Below are positions 1-8,375 of a DNA stretch of 64,000 nt, in pieces. The stretch covers positions 17,774 through 81,773 of the forward strand of contig JAVUPY010000041.1 in NCBI GenBank assembly GCA_032252755.1, in the 5' to 3' direction. Each line of letters starts with the position of its first letter. The stretch's first letter is position 1. The notes below the pieces were generated by a model that was not told the origin of the DNA, made no database searches, and saw only the letters and a program-made list of their open reading frames with translations. The translations under genes and the position numbers were made by a program. Origin of the DNA: Terriglobia bacterium. GTDB lineage: Bacteria; Acidobacteriota; Terriglobia; Terriglobales; Acidobacteriaceae.

Positions 1-261
1 GCGCGAGATCCCGATCAGGACCTTCCGCGTAAGGAACTGGAAAATGCCTTTCGCCACCGCAATCCCTATCAGCAGCAAGGCATAGAAAACCAGCGTCCTG
101 TGCAGATGGCGATCGTTCAGGTCGTTGGTCACCGCCTGGATCACCCGCGGAAACTGAACCCAGATAATATTCGTCAGCAACACCGAAACTGCGCCGACAA
201 GATATCCGCGCCAATACTTTCGCAGGTAAGGGAATAGCGGCCGAAGATTATGGAAAAACAT
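1..261 (-). CDS. ABC transporter permease/ATPase, N-terminal fragment
   Basis: Partial gene cut by the window edge; 87 residues are visible from an ATG at 261. The reading starts MFFHNLRPLFPYLRKYW and contains two hydrophobic stretches (about 18-36 and 57-72), matching the first membrane helices of ABC exporters of the MsbA/MdlB type, in which a six-helix domain is followed by an ATPase domain. The ATPase part lies outside the window. It is downstream of lptFG on the same strand, 264 bases away, so a role in lipid or lipopolysaccharide export is plausible but inferred. Family call is good; substrate is unknown. Confidence 0.7.
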   Translation of the reverse strand, partial: MFFHNLRPLFPYLRKYWRGYLVGAVSVLLTNIIWVQFPRVIQAVTNDLNDRHLHRTLVFYALLLIGIAVAKGIFQFLTRKVLIGISR

Positions 262-447
262 GCGCTTTCTTGGATGAAATTGTAACAGGGACGGCTTCGG
301 AGAGTTTTTGACCAATTCGGGAAAGAACGGTCGCAAGCAATTAGGATTGGTCAAGAAGGAGAGACTAACCGACCTTCAATGCGAGGCTGCTGAACTATTG
401 GCGCTCTTCTCAGCATTCCAGCTCACCGCCAAAGGCAGGCGCCGTTC

Positions 448-520
448 AATCGTCAATGATGAAATCGTCAATCGTAAATAGGGTTTTGCAATCGTCAATG
501 AGAAAATCGTCAATCGTCAA
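448..520. repeat. heptamer array AATCGTC, left of lptFG
   Basis: Two near-copies of a block (445-480 and 488-520) made of 7-base units: AATCGTC at 448, 463, 490, 505 and 512, with variants AATGATG, AATCGTA and AATGAGA between them. The same block recurs in the same orientation at 3014-3048, on the other side of lptFG. The rest of 262-525 holds no gene. Confidence 0.85.
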
Positions 521-525
521 TCCGG

Positions 526-2910
526 CTAAGTTCTCACCTTCAACACAAGATACCCTCCCCCCAACCCAAAAATAACATCCGGCGCCCAGGCCGCCATCGC
601 CGCCGGCAACTGGTTCGCATTTCCCATGGCTTCAAAAAGCCCCGACGCGACGAAATAGGTGATCGCGATCCCAATTGCCACCGCCACACTCGTCAGCGCC
701 CCCCGTCTTCCCGTCGATAGCGCGAACGGAACCGCCAGCAGCGCCATCACGAAGGTGATCACCGGGTACGCGAGCTTCATATTGAGTTGCACTTTTAGCC
801 GGACAACATCGAATCCGCTTTGTTGCAGGTCCTTGATGTACTTCGCCAACTCCTGGTAGTTCATCTCCTGCGACTGCTTCACTTCTTTCTTGAAGTACTC
901 GGGCCGCTCAGTCGCCTCTTTCGGGAAAGTCGCCACGTCGAAGGTCCGGTAGTCCTCGATGGCCGAACCATTGAAAGTCCGGGCCCATCCATCTTCGAAC
1001 ACCCACTTCTGCAATGTCGGCTCCCAGTGTGCGCGTGCGGCGTAGATCCGCCTGGTCATCTGGAACGTCTTCGGATCGAACTGGAAGATCGAGATATTCG
1101 CGAACCGGTTCTGATCCGGGTCGTAGAACTCGTAGTAGTAAATCGTGTTCTGCTGCCCGAAAATCCACTTCCTGTCCGGCCTTAAATACGTCTGTGCTGG
1201 CTTGCCCTTGATCTCGTTACGCAACGTCTCCTGCCGTGTGTTTGCCGTCGGAATATAAAGTTGATCGAAGAAGAACAATCCCGCCGACAGCACCGCCGCA
1301 ATCACAAGGATCGGGAAGATGATCCGGTAGACGCTTACCCCCGTCGCCTTCATCGCTGTGATCTCGTTCGATTTCTGCATCAGGCCGAACGTAACCAGCA
1401 CCGCCAGCAGCACGCAAAGCGGCAGTATCTGGTACAGCAGCGACGGCGTCACGTTGATCAGGTACTCGATCTGCATCAGAACAGGGACCTTATTCCGCAC
1501 GATATCGCTCAGCAGCTCGAAATACGTGAACAGCAGCACCAGGAGCAGGAACGTCATCACGATCATTCCCACGTAAAGGAAGAAATCCCGCAGAATCAAA
1601 TCATCGAAAATGAGCGGGAACTTCGCACTGAAAAATCTCTTTCGGCTGATCGCCCGGTCAAAGGCGCTGACCTCGTCCGTCGAAACCGCCTCCGGCAGCG
1701 CCTCGCCTTTCGCGAACCGCCCTTTCAATCTCTGAAAGGCCAAACCAATCGACCCAATCTCGATCGGATGTTTGTCCGCACGCCACATCAGAAACACTCC
1801 GGCCACGAAGAAGACGATATTTGCCATCCAGACCGCTATCGCCGGGTCCATCTTCCCCGACCGTCCCAACGAAATCCCGAACAGCGAAATCAGGTAATAA
1901 GCAAAGACCAGCAGGATGGTCAGCACGAACCCCGTCGCCTTGCCGCCTTTGCGTGATGACAGCCCCAGCGGAATCCCGACCAGCGCCAGCACCAGGCACG
2001 ACGTCGGCAGCGCCAACCGCCGGTGGAACTCCACCTCGTACCAGCGCGCCAGCGCCTTCGGATCGTTAGCCTTCACTCCCGGCCTGTTTGGCTCTGCATT
2101 CACGTCGGGATGATTCGCGCGCCACAACAACTCGCGCGTGCTCATCTGTGCGACGGGAACCAGCTCTTTCTTATTGCCGTTATCCGACTTCGGCAGCGGA
2201 ATCGATATATCCGTTTCCTTGAACGTCGAAATCGAGAACTGGTCCGGCTGCCCCCTCGGATTCTCCTGCTGCGACCCATTCGTCAGGTGCAGACGAATCC
2301 TGTCCTGACCCTCGGGCACCACCACGCCCTGCTGTGCCACCGTTACCTTCGGTGACCCCTGTGCGCTGATATCCGCCAGGAACACACCTTTCCACAGCGC
2401 CGCCTTCGGAGCAGTCTTCGCGTCCTCCACGTACAGAACGTAGTTCTTGAAATCTTCGTAGAAAACTCGCGGCTGAATCTCAAACGAGGCCTGCGACGTC
2501 TTCAACTTATCCTGCAACCGTCCCAGCCCGGCCGCCGACATCGGCGCGATCCAGACGCTGTTCGCCATCGCCAGCGCCCAAGTCACTATCGCGAAGATCG
2601 CAATCACGCGCAGGAACATCCACGATCCCTGCCCGCTCGCCCTGATCGCCGTGACTTCGCTGTCCGCCGCCAGCCGGCTCAGCCCAATCAGGATGCCGAC
2701 CAGCACTCCCATCGGCAGCGTGATCGTCAACGCCATCGGTAATGTGAAGAAGAAAATCTCGGCGACACTCGGCAGTGGTGCGCTGTTGCGCACCACGAGT
2801 TCGAGCAGCTTCCCCAAATCACGCATGAAAATCACAAACGTGAACAGGGAAGCCCCAATCAATCCGTGGGAGATCACTTCGCCGAGAATGTACCGCGTGA
2901 AAATCCGCAA
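526..2910 (-). CDS. lptFG: LptF-LptG fusion permease
   Basis: Inner-membrane permease of the lipopolysaccharide transport complex, which with LptB extracts LPS and passes it to the Lpt bridge. LptF and LptG are normally separate proteins of about 360 residues. Here one chain of about 794 residues carries two tandem YjgP/YjgQ domains, each with three helices, a periplasmic beta-rich part and three helices. The second copy begins near FDDLILRDFFLYVGMIV. I start at a TTG (2910) giving MRIFTRYILGEV, the usual family N-terminus. The open frame runs on to an ATG at 3015, but those 35 residues (proline/arginine-rich) are encoded by repeat-like DNA. An ABC exporter gene follows downstream. Start uncertain, family certain. 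Confidence 0.88.
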   Translation of the reverse strand: MRIFTRYILGEVISHGLIGASLFTFVIFMRDLGKLLELVVRNSAPLPSVAEIFFFTLPMALTITLPMGVLVGILIGLSRLAADSEVTAIRASGQGSWMFLRVIAIFAIVTWALAMANSVWIAPMSAAGLGRLQDKLKTSQASFEIQPRVFYEDFKNYVLYVEDAKTAPKAALWKGVFLADISAQGSPKVTVAQQGVVVPEGQDRIRLHLTNGSQQENPRGQPDQFSISTFKETDISIPLPKSDNGNKKELVPVAQMSTRELLWRANHPDVNAEPNRPGVKANDPKALARWYEVEFHRRLALPTSCLVLALVGIPLGLSSRKGGKATGFVLTILLVFAYYLISLFGISLGRSGKMDPAIAVWMANIVFFVAGVFLMWRADKHPIEIGSIGLAFQRLKGRFAKGEALPEAVSTDEVSAFDRAISRKRFFSAKFPLIFDDLILRDFFLYVGMIVMTFLLLVLLFTYFELLSDIVRNKVPVLMQIEYLINVTPSLLYQILPLCVLLAVLVTFGLMQKSNEITAMKATGVSVYRIIFPILVIAAVLSAGLFFFDQLYIPTANTRQETLRNEIKGKPAQTYLRPDRKWIFGQQNTIYYYEFYDPDQNRFANISIFQFDPKTFQMTRRIYAARAHWEPTLQKWVFEDGWARTFNGSAIEDYRTFDVATFPKEATERPEYFKKEVKQSQEMNYQELAKYIKDLQQSGFDVVRLKVQLNMKLAYPVITFVMALLAVPFALSTGRRGALTSVAVAIGIAITYFVASGLFEAMGNANQLPAAMAAWAPDVIFGLGGGYLVLKVRT

Positions 2911-3013
2911 GCTATCAATCCAGCACTGTTGTGGTGGGGGCGGGCGACCTCGCCTGCCCGGACGAGCAACGCTCGCCCTCAATACGTCGTTTCGACATTC
3001 GTCATTGTCTTTC

Positions 3014-3048
3014 AATCGTCAATGACAAATTCGTCAATCGTCAATTGC
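3014..3048. repeat. heptamer array AATCGTC, right of lptFG
   Basis: AATCGTC at 3014, AATGACA at 3021, an 8-base AATTCGTC at 3028 and AATCGTC at 3036. This is the same block as at 445-520, in direct orientation, about 2.5 kb away. It lies in the divergent gap between lptFG and the GH57 gene. Confidence 0.8.
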
Positions 3049-3131
3049 AATGCTACCACTCCACCTACTTCCCTCAATTCCCCCAAGCTGTTACCTTTTT
3101 AGTTCGATACTGTCAGGGGCCCAAACTAATA

Positions 3132-5402
3132 ATGTCTACTGGAATCGTCCGCGTCGTCCTTCTCTGGCACATGCACCAGCCCTACTACAAGAACCTGGTC
3201 ACCGGGGAGATCCGTCTGCCTTGGGTTCGGCTTCATGCCAGCAAGGACTACTACGGGATGGTGAAGCTGCTCGACGAATTCCCGCAGGTTCACCAGAACT
3301 TCAACCTGGTCCCTTCACTCGTCACGCAACTCCAGGACTACATCTCCGGCAACTTCCGCGCACCGTTCTATGACGCTGCCTCCAAGCCCGCAGCTCAGCT
3401 CTCACCCGACGAAAAGCGCTTTATCCTCGGCTACTTCTTCCAGGCGAACCCGACCCACCTTATCGGCCGCTACCCGCGCTACCGGGATCTTTACGAGCGC
3501 TTCAAGGGCGTTGGAGAAGACCCCGCGCGCGCCGAATCCCTCTTCACCACCCGCGACTACACCGACCTGCAGGTGCTGTCGCAACTTGCCTGGATCGACG
3601 AATATTGGCTTGCCCAACCCGACGTCCAGGAACTGATTGCCAAGCGCGAGGGCTACTCGACACAGGACCAGCAGTTTGTACTGCGCAAGCAGCAGGAAAT
3701 CCTCCGCGCCGTCATTCCCGCCTACCGCGACGCCGCTGCGAAGGGCTCCGTCGAACTCTCGCCCACTCCGTACTATCACCCGATCCTGCCGCTGGTCTGC
3801 GACACCAATATCGGCGCCGTTTCGTCTTCGGCGCTTGCGCTCCCGCAGAACCGCTTCCAGCGTCCCGAAGACGCCAACGAGCAGATCCGCCGCGCCGTCG
3901 ACTTCCACGAAAAGACCTTTGGCCTTCGCCCGAAGGGCATGTGGCCGTCCGAGGGCAGCGTCTCCGAAGAGGTCCTCGGCTTAGCGGCGAAGAACGGCCT
4001 CAACTGGCTCGCTACCGACGAAGGTGTTCTAGGCCGCTCGCTCGATTACCTGTTTACTCGCGACGGCGATGGCCGCCTCTCCGCCGACAGCGCCGATCGC
4101 CTCTACCGCATCTATCGCTACGAGAAGTCCGACACGCGCATCCACCTCCTCTTCCGGGATCACCGCATCTCCGACCTCATCGGCTTCGTCTACGCCAACA
4201 TGTCCGCGCGCGACGCAGCCTCGCACCTGCTCCAGACCATCAGGCAATCCGCCGAACCGGTCGTGAAGAAGGGAAGCGATGCCGTTGTGCCAATCATCCT
4301 CGACGGCGAGAACGCATGGGAGAACTTCCCCAACAACGGCCGCGACTTCCTCCGCTTCTTCTACGAGGGACTGACGAAGGATCCCGGCGTCCAGGCTTGT
4401 ACCATCTCGGAAGCGATTGCGCTCGCCAACCCGAAACAGATCGGGCCTCTCAAGTCGCTGGTTCCCGGATCGTGGATCAACGCAAACTTCAATGTCTGGA
4501 TCGGTACGAAGGAAGACAATCGCTCGTGGGATTACCTGGACGCGGCGCGCACTTTTTACGAGGAGCACGCCCCCGAGGTCCCCGAAGCCAAGCGCAAGCT
4601 CGCCTACGAAGAACTTTTGATCGCCGAAGGCAGCGACTGGAACTGGTGGTACGGTCCCGAACATCACTCCGCCAACGACCGCGACTTCGACGAGCTGTAC
4701 CGCTCGCACCTCTCCAACGTGTACCAGCTTCTCGGCGCCGAAGCTCCCGACTACCTTGCACAGCCCATCGCCGCGCCAGCCGTCCGTCCCACAACCACGC
4801 CGCAAACCGCCTACATCTCGCCGCGCATCAACGGCCGCGTCGACAGCTACTTCGACTGGATGGGCTCCGCCATGTACGCCGCCGATCGCCGCACCAGTTC
4901 CATGCACGGCAAGCAGTTCGTCCTCGACACCATCTTCGCCGGCGTCAACGACTCCGTGCTCAACGTGCGCGCCGACTTCACCCAACCGCTCGAACCCGGT
5001 GACTGCGAACTCCGCGCGCACGTCGAAGTCTGTTGCGGCGACGCTAACGCGCATTCGCCGACCAACTCGCATGCGGCAGGGAAGCACATCTTCCGCCTCG
5101 ACGCCCACATCCTCGACGGCAAACTCCAGTCCTGGTCGCTGCTGGAAGAGAACGGCGCCGAGCGCCTGCGCGCCCAGGACGATGGCCTCACCGCCGGCCT
5201 CGAAGTCGCACTGCAGAAAATCTTCGAGGCGCGAATCCCGTTCACTCTCCTCGGCGTCACCCCCGGCGACGAACTCCGCCTCCGCGTAAGCGTCTGGCGC
5301 GACCGCCTCCCGATCGACGCGCTGCCGCTCGAAGGCAGCGTCATCCTCAGCGTCGTGCCGGAAGAAGACCTGGTGGCGAACTCGTATGCGGTAAGCAGGT
5401 AA
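3132..5402 (+). CDS. glycoside hydrolase family 57 protein
   Basis: 756-residue enzyme of the GH57 alpha-glucan family (amylase, branching or 4-alpha-glucanotransferase type). The N-terminus has the WHMHQP motif. The likely nucleophile is E274 in GMWPSEGSVSEE and the likely acid/base is D391 in ILDGENAWENF, both in the expected context. A beta-rich C-terminal part (about 545-756) follows the catalytic domain. I chose ATG 3132 because the protein then begins just before the conserved first strand and an AGGGG lies upstream; the open frame extends to 2931 through repeat DNA. There is no signal peptide, so it is probably cytosolic and acts on glycogen or maltodextrin. Exact activity cannot be told from sequence alone. 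Confidence 0.88.
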   Translation: MSTGIVRVVLLWHMHQPYYKNLVTGEIRLPWVRLHASKDYYGMVKLLDEFPQVHQNFNLVPSLVTQLQDYISGNFRAPFYDAASKPAAQLSPDEKRFILGYFFQANPTHLIGRYPRYRDLYERFKGVGEDPARAESLFTTRDYTDLQVLSQLAWIDEYWLAQPDVQELIAKREGYSTQDQQFVLRKQQEILRAVIPAYRDAAAKGSVELSPTPYYHPILPLVCDTNIGAVSSSALALPQNRFQRPEDANEQIRRAVDFHEKTFGLRPKGMWPSEGSVSEEVLGLAAKNGLNWLATDEGVLGRSLDYLFTRDGDGRLSADSADRLYRIYRYEKSDTRIHLLFRDHRISDLIGFVYANMSARDAASHLLQTIRQSAEPVVKKGSDAVVPIILDGENAWENFPNNGRDFLRFFYEGLTKDPGVQACTISEAIALANPKQIGPLKSLVPGSWINANFNVWIGTKEDNRSWDYLDAARTFYEEHAPEVPEAKRKLAYEELLIAEGSDWNWWYGPEHHSANDRDFDELYRSHLSNVYQLLGAEAPDYLAQPIAAPAVRPTTTPQTAYISPRINGRVDSYFDWMGSAMYAADRRTSSMHGKQFVLDTIFAGVNDSVLNVRADFTQPLEPGDCELRAHVEVCCGDANAHSPTNSHAAGKHIFRLDAHILDGKLQSWSLLEENGAERLRAQDDGLTAGLEVALQKIFEARIPFTLLGVTPGDELRLRVSVWRDRLPIDALPLEGSVILSVVPEEDLVANSYAVSR

Positions 5403-5450
5403 GCCGACAGAATCGTGCCATCAGGCGAACGGGCCATCGAGAGCCACCCC

Positions 5451-6389
5451 CTAGTTTCCCGCTTGTGTTGTTTCAATGAGTTGCGGAAATTTTGGCGGAA
5501 GATCTATGAGAGGGTTGGGGTTAAATCCCAAAATACAGTCGGCGTAGGAGTTAGCGTCGGTTTTTGAGGTGTCATGAGCGGAGCGACGAGAGTCGCGGAG
5601 CCGAAGGACGTTTTGTTTCTCGTCGGCGGACGCGATCTGGCGTCGCGCGTTCGCGCGACTCGAGGGAAAGTTGGGTTCGTTTTCCCCGGGCTCACGCCCG
5701 GGGCTACTTTCTCGGAGCGAGTTCGAGGCGGTCTCGGGGATTGGGGTGGTTTCGGGGGCAGTGGCTTCGGAAGAGGAGACAAAAGGTCCTTCGACTACGC
5801 GCGATACAGCCGCGCTCCGCTCAGGATGACACGGTTGAGTGGATGCGTCGGCAGCATCAGTATCAGCATCGCGGACGAGGCGGTCGCCTTCGCGGCGGTA
5901 GCCGGCGGGGAGTTTGGGGAGTTTGCGACAGTTGCGGGGGGATAAACACGTTTCTTTTTTGGGGCAGGTGGCGCATTTTTCTTTGGCGGGGCGCATGGCG
6001 CGGGCGCGTTCCATTTCGAGTTCCATGTCGAGTTCGGGGCATTCGCGGACGGGTTCGCGGGCGCAGAGGCCGGAGTAAGGTATGCGGGCCTGGAGCGCGA
6101 GTTGGAGCGAGTAGAGCAGGGCGGTGCCCATTTTGACCTCGATGCGGTGGTCGAGGAGGCCGCGCTGGATTTCCATGATGGAGACGAGGATGGCTTCGGG
6201 GCCGTCGAGGAGCGGGAGTTCGATCCCGGTGTTTTTGTTCATGCCGACGGGGCCGCCGAGTCGGACGCGGCGCTGGTCTCGCTTTTGCCACTGGTAGTGG
6301 AAGTAGCAAAGAGTGTGGTGGCGCAAGGCGGGGGAGCCGCATTTGATGCCGTTGGTTTTGATGTGGGTGCAGAGGCGAAGAGCAGCCAT
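5451..6389 (-). CDS. zinc-finger-like protein with repeat-derived C-terminus
   Basis: 312 residues, function unknown. The first ~180 residues have a Cys/His pattern (CTHIKTNGIKCGSPALRHH, then C and H about ten residues on) and a second cysteine cluster (CATCPKKETCLSPRNC), suggesting metal binding. The last ~130 residues are the translation of dispersed intergenic repeats: CHPERSAAVSRVVEGP from the CHPERSA-type repeat at 5782-5830, SSPGREPGEN from the CCCCGGG hairpin at 5684, and a second CHPERSA-type copy in inverse orientation at 5571-5610. The frame stays open through all three. The original protein may have ended near residue 180. Converges with the GH57 gene 48 bases away. Confidence 0.7.
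   Translation of the reverse strand: MAALRLCTHIKTNGIKCGSPALRHHTLCYFHYQWQKRDQRRVRLGGPVGMNKNTGIELPLLDGPEAILVSIMEIQRGLLDHRIEVKMGTALLYSLQLALQARIPYSGLCAREPVRECPELDMELEMERARAMRPAKEKCATCPKKETCLSPRNCRKLPKLPAGYRREGDRLVRDADTDAADASTQPCHPERSAAVSRVVEGPFVSSSEATAPETTPIPETASNSLRESSPGREPGENEPNFPSSRANARRQIASADEKQNVLRLRDSRRSAHDTSKTDANSYADCILGFNPNPLIDLPPKFPQLIETTQAGN
5571..5610. repeat. CHPERSA-type dispersed repeat, inverse copy
   Basis: Contains GTCATGAGCGGAGCGACGAG and ends CCGAAGGACG, the inverse of the copy at 5782-5830. It lies inside the 3' part of the 5451-6389 coding sequence. Confidence 0.75.
5684..5716. repeat. CCCCGGG hairpin repeat, copy 1
   Basis: CCCCGGG-CTCACG-CCCGGGG stem-loop followed by CTACTTTCTCGGA. 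A second copy with the same tail (CTACTTTCCCGGA) lies at 8204-8236. It is in frame within the coding sequence of 5451-6389. Confidence 0.8.
5782..5830. repeat. CHPERSA-type dispersed repeat
   Basis: Begins AAGGTCCTTCGACTACG and ends GCTCAGGATGAC. Read on the minus strand it gives CHPERSAAVSR. Related copies are at 26301-26376, 29934-29997 and 30635-30705. Confidence 0.85.
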
Positions 6390-6404
6390 GGGAAGCTCCT
6401 TGTT

Positions 6405-6494
6405 GGGTACCGGGTGCCGGGTAAGACGTCACAGGTCGCAGGTCCCAGGTCGCAAAAGACCGCAAGCGAACGGGTACCAGGTACCGGGTGCCGG
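6405..6494. repeat. composite heptamer array (GGGTRCC / GTCNCAG)
   Basis: Three blocks of 7-base units. GGGTACC and GGGTGCC occur at 6405-6418; GTCACAG, GTCGCAG, GTCCCAG and GTCGCAA at 6428-6455; GGGTACC, AGGTACC and GGGTGCC at 6472-6492. The outer blocks match the arms around the four-helix-bundle gene at 57.7-58.1 kb. Lies just upstream of the 5451-6389 gene. Confidence 0.88.
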
Positions 6495-6509
6495 TCAAAA
6501 AAGTTAGAA

Positions 6510-6579
6510 GGCAAAGGGAAAAGGGCAGAACGGAAAAGCCGAAGCTCTTCGGTTTTGCCCTTTTCCCTCTGCCTTTGCC
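6510..6579. repeat. long hairpin of 7-base units
   Basis: Left arm in 7-base steps GGCAAAG, GGAAAAG, GGCAGAA, CGGAAAA, GCCGAAG; right arm is its near complement (CTTCGG, TTTTGCCC, TTTTCCC, TCTGCC, TTTGCC). The stem would be over 25 bp with a small loop, followed by a T-rich run on the plus strand. It may act as a terminator, but its composition relates it to the array at 55478-55519. Confidence 0.75.
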
Positions 6580-6597
6580 TTGCTTTTTTCTCTCTAT

Positions 6598-6725
6598 TTT
6601 CAGAATAGCAAATTGGGTATGGCTACTGTGACATCGGGGCGGAATTTATATTTCGAATGGAATGATGAGGTTGCGGTGAAAATGACAATATTTGTCTCTT
6701 GACAAGAATTGTCTCAAAGCGAGAA
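6598..6725. repeat. ~125-bp duplicated block, copy A
   Basis: Runs from TTTTCAGAATAGC to about CGAGAAAGG. By eye roughly five bases in six match 63676-63800, same orientation. It holds three overlapping inverted repeats: GACAATATTTGTC at 6684, TTGTCTCTTGACAA at 6692 and GACAAGAATTGTC at 6701. It precedes the gene at 6830 and may include its control region. Confidence 0.8.
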
Positions 6726-6829
6726 AGGCATGGGCTAATGATGTGCGCTGAAGCCATAAAATGAATTAATGCGTGAGAAGCCCTGTTACCGACAGTTATC
6801 CTGAAAATCGCGGTTATCATTGATTACCT

Positions 6830-7426
6830 ATGAAGCCTTCTATGAGACATTTTGTTGTTGCGTTCCTCTTGTCCTTCGCGATGATGCACGGGCAAGCTGT
6901 GAGAAACGATTTTTCTTCCATGGTAGCCGCAGGCAAAGTGAATCTAGATACCTATCAGAACTCAGTATTGGGAATAACGCTTTCGGCTCCGAAGGCACAC
7001 TGGGAGGTACGAGGACCTATCAGTGCGGCGAGGCGACAGGGACGTTTGATCGATGCTGTTTACGACTCGGGCGTGCCTGAGCGCGGACCTCATGAGAACT
7101 ACACCCTCGGCCTACTTGTTGAGTCTCAGGAGAATTACCCTAAAGGGACAACACTAGACGAATACGCACAAAGAATCGGACAACATGTGGCAGATGAAAA
7201 CGTGAAGATTTACCGGGAGAGAACTCCTCTCACCGTCCAAGAGGTTCCATTTGTAGGCACCATCTTCCGCTTCTATCAGAGGTCCGACTTTGGCTACTAT
7301 CGCGGCCTATATTCAACCGTTCTCAACGGGTACTTTGTGACCATTGAAGTGCAGTGCGGAGAGGAAGAACGCCTCCAAAGACTGTTGTTACAAGCGCTTC
7401 AGATCACTCGAAAACCGAAGCGATAA
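6830..7426 (+). CDS. secreted protein of unknown function
   Basis: 198 residues. An N-terminal signal peptide is visible (hydrophobic run FVVAFLLSFAMM, likely cut after HGQA), so the protein is exported. The mature part has no motif I recognise; it contains one late cysteine and the pattern of a small alpha/beta domain (LGITLSAPKAHWEV, then GYFVTIEVQC). Base composition (about 48% GC by eye) is lower than in neighbouring genes, and both flanks are repeat-filled, which suggests an acquired gene. No operon partner is evident. Confidence 0.7.
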   Translation: MKPSMRHFVVAFLLSFAMMHGQAVRNDFSSMVAAGKVNLDTYQNSVLGITLSAPKAHWEVRGPISAARRQGRLIDAVYDSGVPERGPHENYTLGLLVESQENYPKGTTLDEYAQRIGQHVADENVKIYRERTPLTVQEVPFVGTIFRFYQRSDFGYYRGLYSTVLNGYFVTIEVQCGEEERLQRLLLQALQITRKPKR

Positions 7427-7867
7427 GATCGGTACCACACAGATAGGTGTCGTGAAATCGTCTTCTCATAACCTATCCAGAGTAGCCAGAATCGGCCATG
7501 GCATTCGGGTTGTTATCAAATATCATTCCTCAGCCGATATGGGCAACTACACTCTGGGGGATAGCCATTGGTAAGGCGTTGAGACTACTTGCCGTCGCGG
7601 TTCTGTTTTTGCCTGCGACCGGTGCCCTTGCGGAATCGACTAATTCTCTTCGTCCTCACTCGTGAGAAGGGCCGATGGCTCATTACAGCCGCTCAGAATA
7701 CGGAAATAAATCGCGCGGTGAAGTAAAGCTCTAAAGCTCCAGCCTGCTCATGGGAAGCGGCCTCCAGTGCCGCTGCCCACGTTAGAGGATGGTTTCGTCA
7801 GATTACGAGAAGGGGATATCCCGCCCACTATTCGTTGATCTCTCCTGGGACAATGCGTCAGAGCAGC
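7427..7867. other. gene-poor stretch with hairpins
   Basis: No convincing gene. A GATAGGT...ACCTATC inverted repeat lies at 7442-7479; degenerate relatives are at 8127-8161 and 8298-8312. At 7567-7665 a plus-strand frame reads like a lone signal peptide (LRLLAVAVLFLPATGALAES) ended by a stop, with no usual start codon, possibly the remnant of a decayed exported-protein gene. Confidence 0.45.
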
Positions 7868-8038
7868 CTATCGTTGGCGAAACTCAATTGCCATGCGGAG
7901 CAGGAAGGTCAGGCCGATTGCAAATAACAACGCTCCGAGCATCACTCGATTATCCTCTGAACGGCCGAACATCAAACCGGTGCCAAGTGCTCCGAGAAAA
8001 ACAGCGATGAACGTTCGGATTGTCAGCCAAGTGTTCAT
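7868..8038 (-). CDS. small two-helix membrane protein
   Basis: 56 residues from ATG 8038 to TAG, starting MNTWLTIRTFIAVFLGALG. Two hydrophobic helices (about 8-24 and 33-49) are separated by a short polar loop (GRSEDNR), with a basic tail (EFRQR), suggesting a hairpin in the inner membrane with both ends in the cytosol. No family recognised. The ribosome-binding site is weak. It is the only open frame of protein-like composition in this 0.95-kb gene-poor stretch. Real expression is unproven. Confidence 0.5.
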   Translation of the reverse strand: MNTWLTIRTFIAVFLGALGTGLMFGRSEDNRVMLGALLFAIGLTFLLRMAIEFRQR

Positions 8039-8203
8039 GAAGGGCACTCTACGCGCAAATCAGCTACATGCAAACAAGTTCTTCGGCTCCGACGGATAGT
8101 TGGTCGGGATCAGGCCAGCAACTCCCGATAGGTCACGAGAAGACGCATCCCGTAACCTATCGACGCGCAACTCGGCGACTTGAGATGTGAGTTGCATCGC
8201 TTA

Positions 8204-8281
8204 CCCCGGACTCACGTCCGGGGCTACTTTCCCGGAACTGGTTATCACGGATAGTTTTCTGGTTATCACCGATAGTTCTTG
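8204..8281. repeat. CCCCGGA hairpin repeat and 21-bp tandem pair
   Basis: 8204-8223 is a perfect CCCCGGA-CTCACG-TCCGGGG hairpin with the same tail as at 5684. Directly after it, 8240-8260 and 8261-8281 are two copies of a 21-bp unit beginning GGTTATCAC and containing GATAGTT. 8282-8375 holds no gene. Confidence 0.75.
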
Positions 8282-8375
8282 AGACATCGTCATCCCGTAA
8301 TCTATCCAGAGTGGAAGCGTTTGCGCGTACGGTGCTGGCGCATCAGGGATCGAATGCCTGTAAGTTGTCGGGCGG

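Noticed and set aside
3605..5108. Long frames in other phases and on the minus strand across the GH57 gene
   Set aside because: Arg/Pro-rich or Val/Gly-rich shadows. The GH57 frame has intact catalytic motifs throughout.
6405..6494. CRISPR-like array
   Set aside because: Units are 7 bases, contiguous and degenerate; there are no spacers and no cas genes.
7567..7665. Signal-peptide-like short frame as a real gene
   Set aside because: No ATG/GTG start in the frame and no mature part follows; noted only as a possible remnant.
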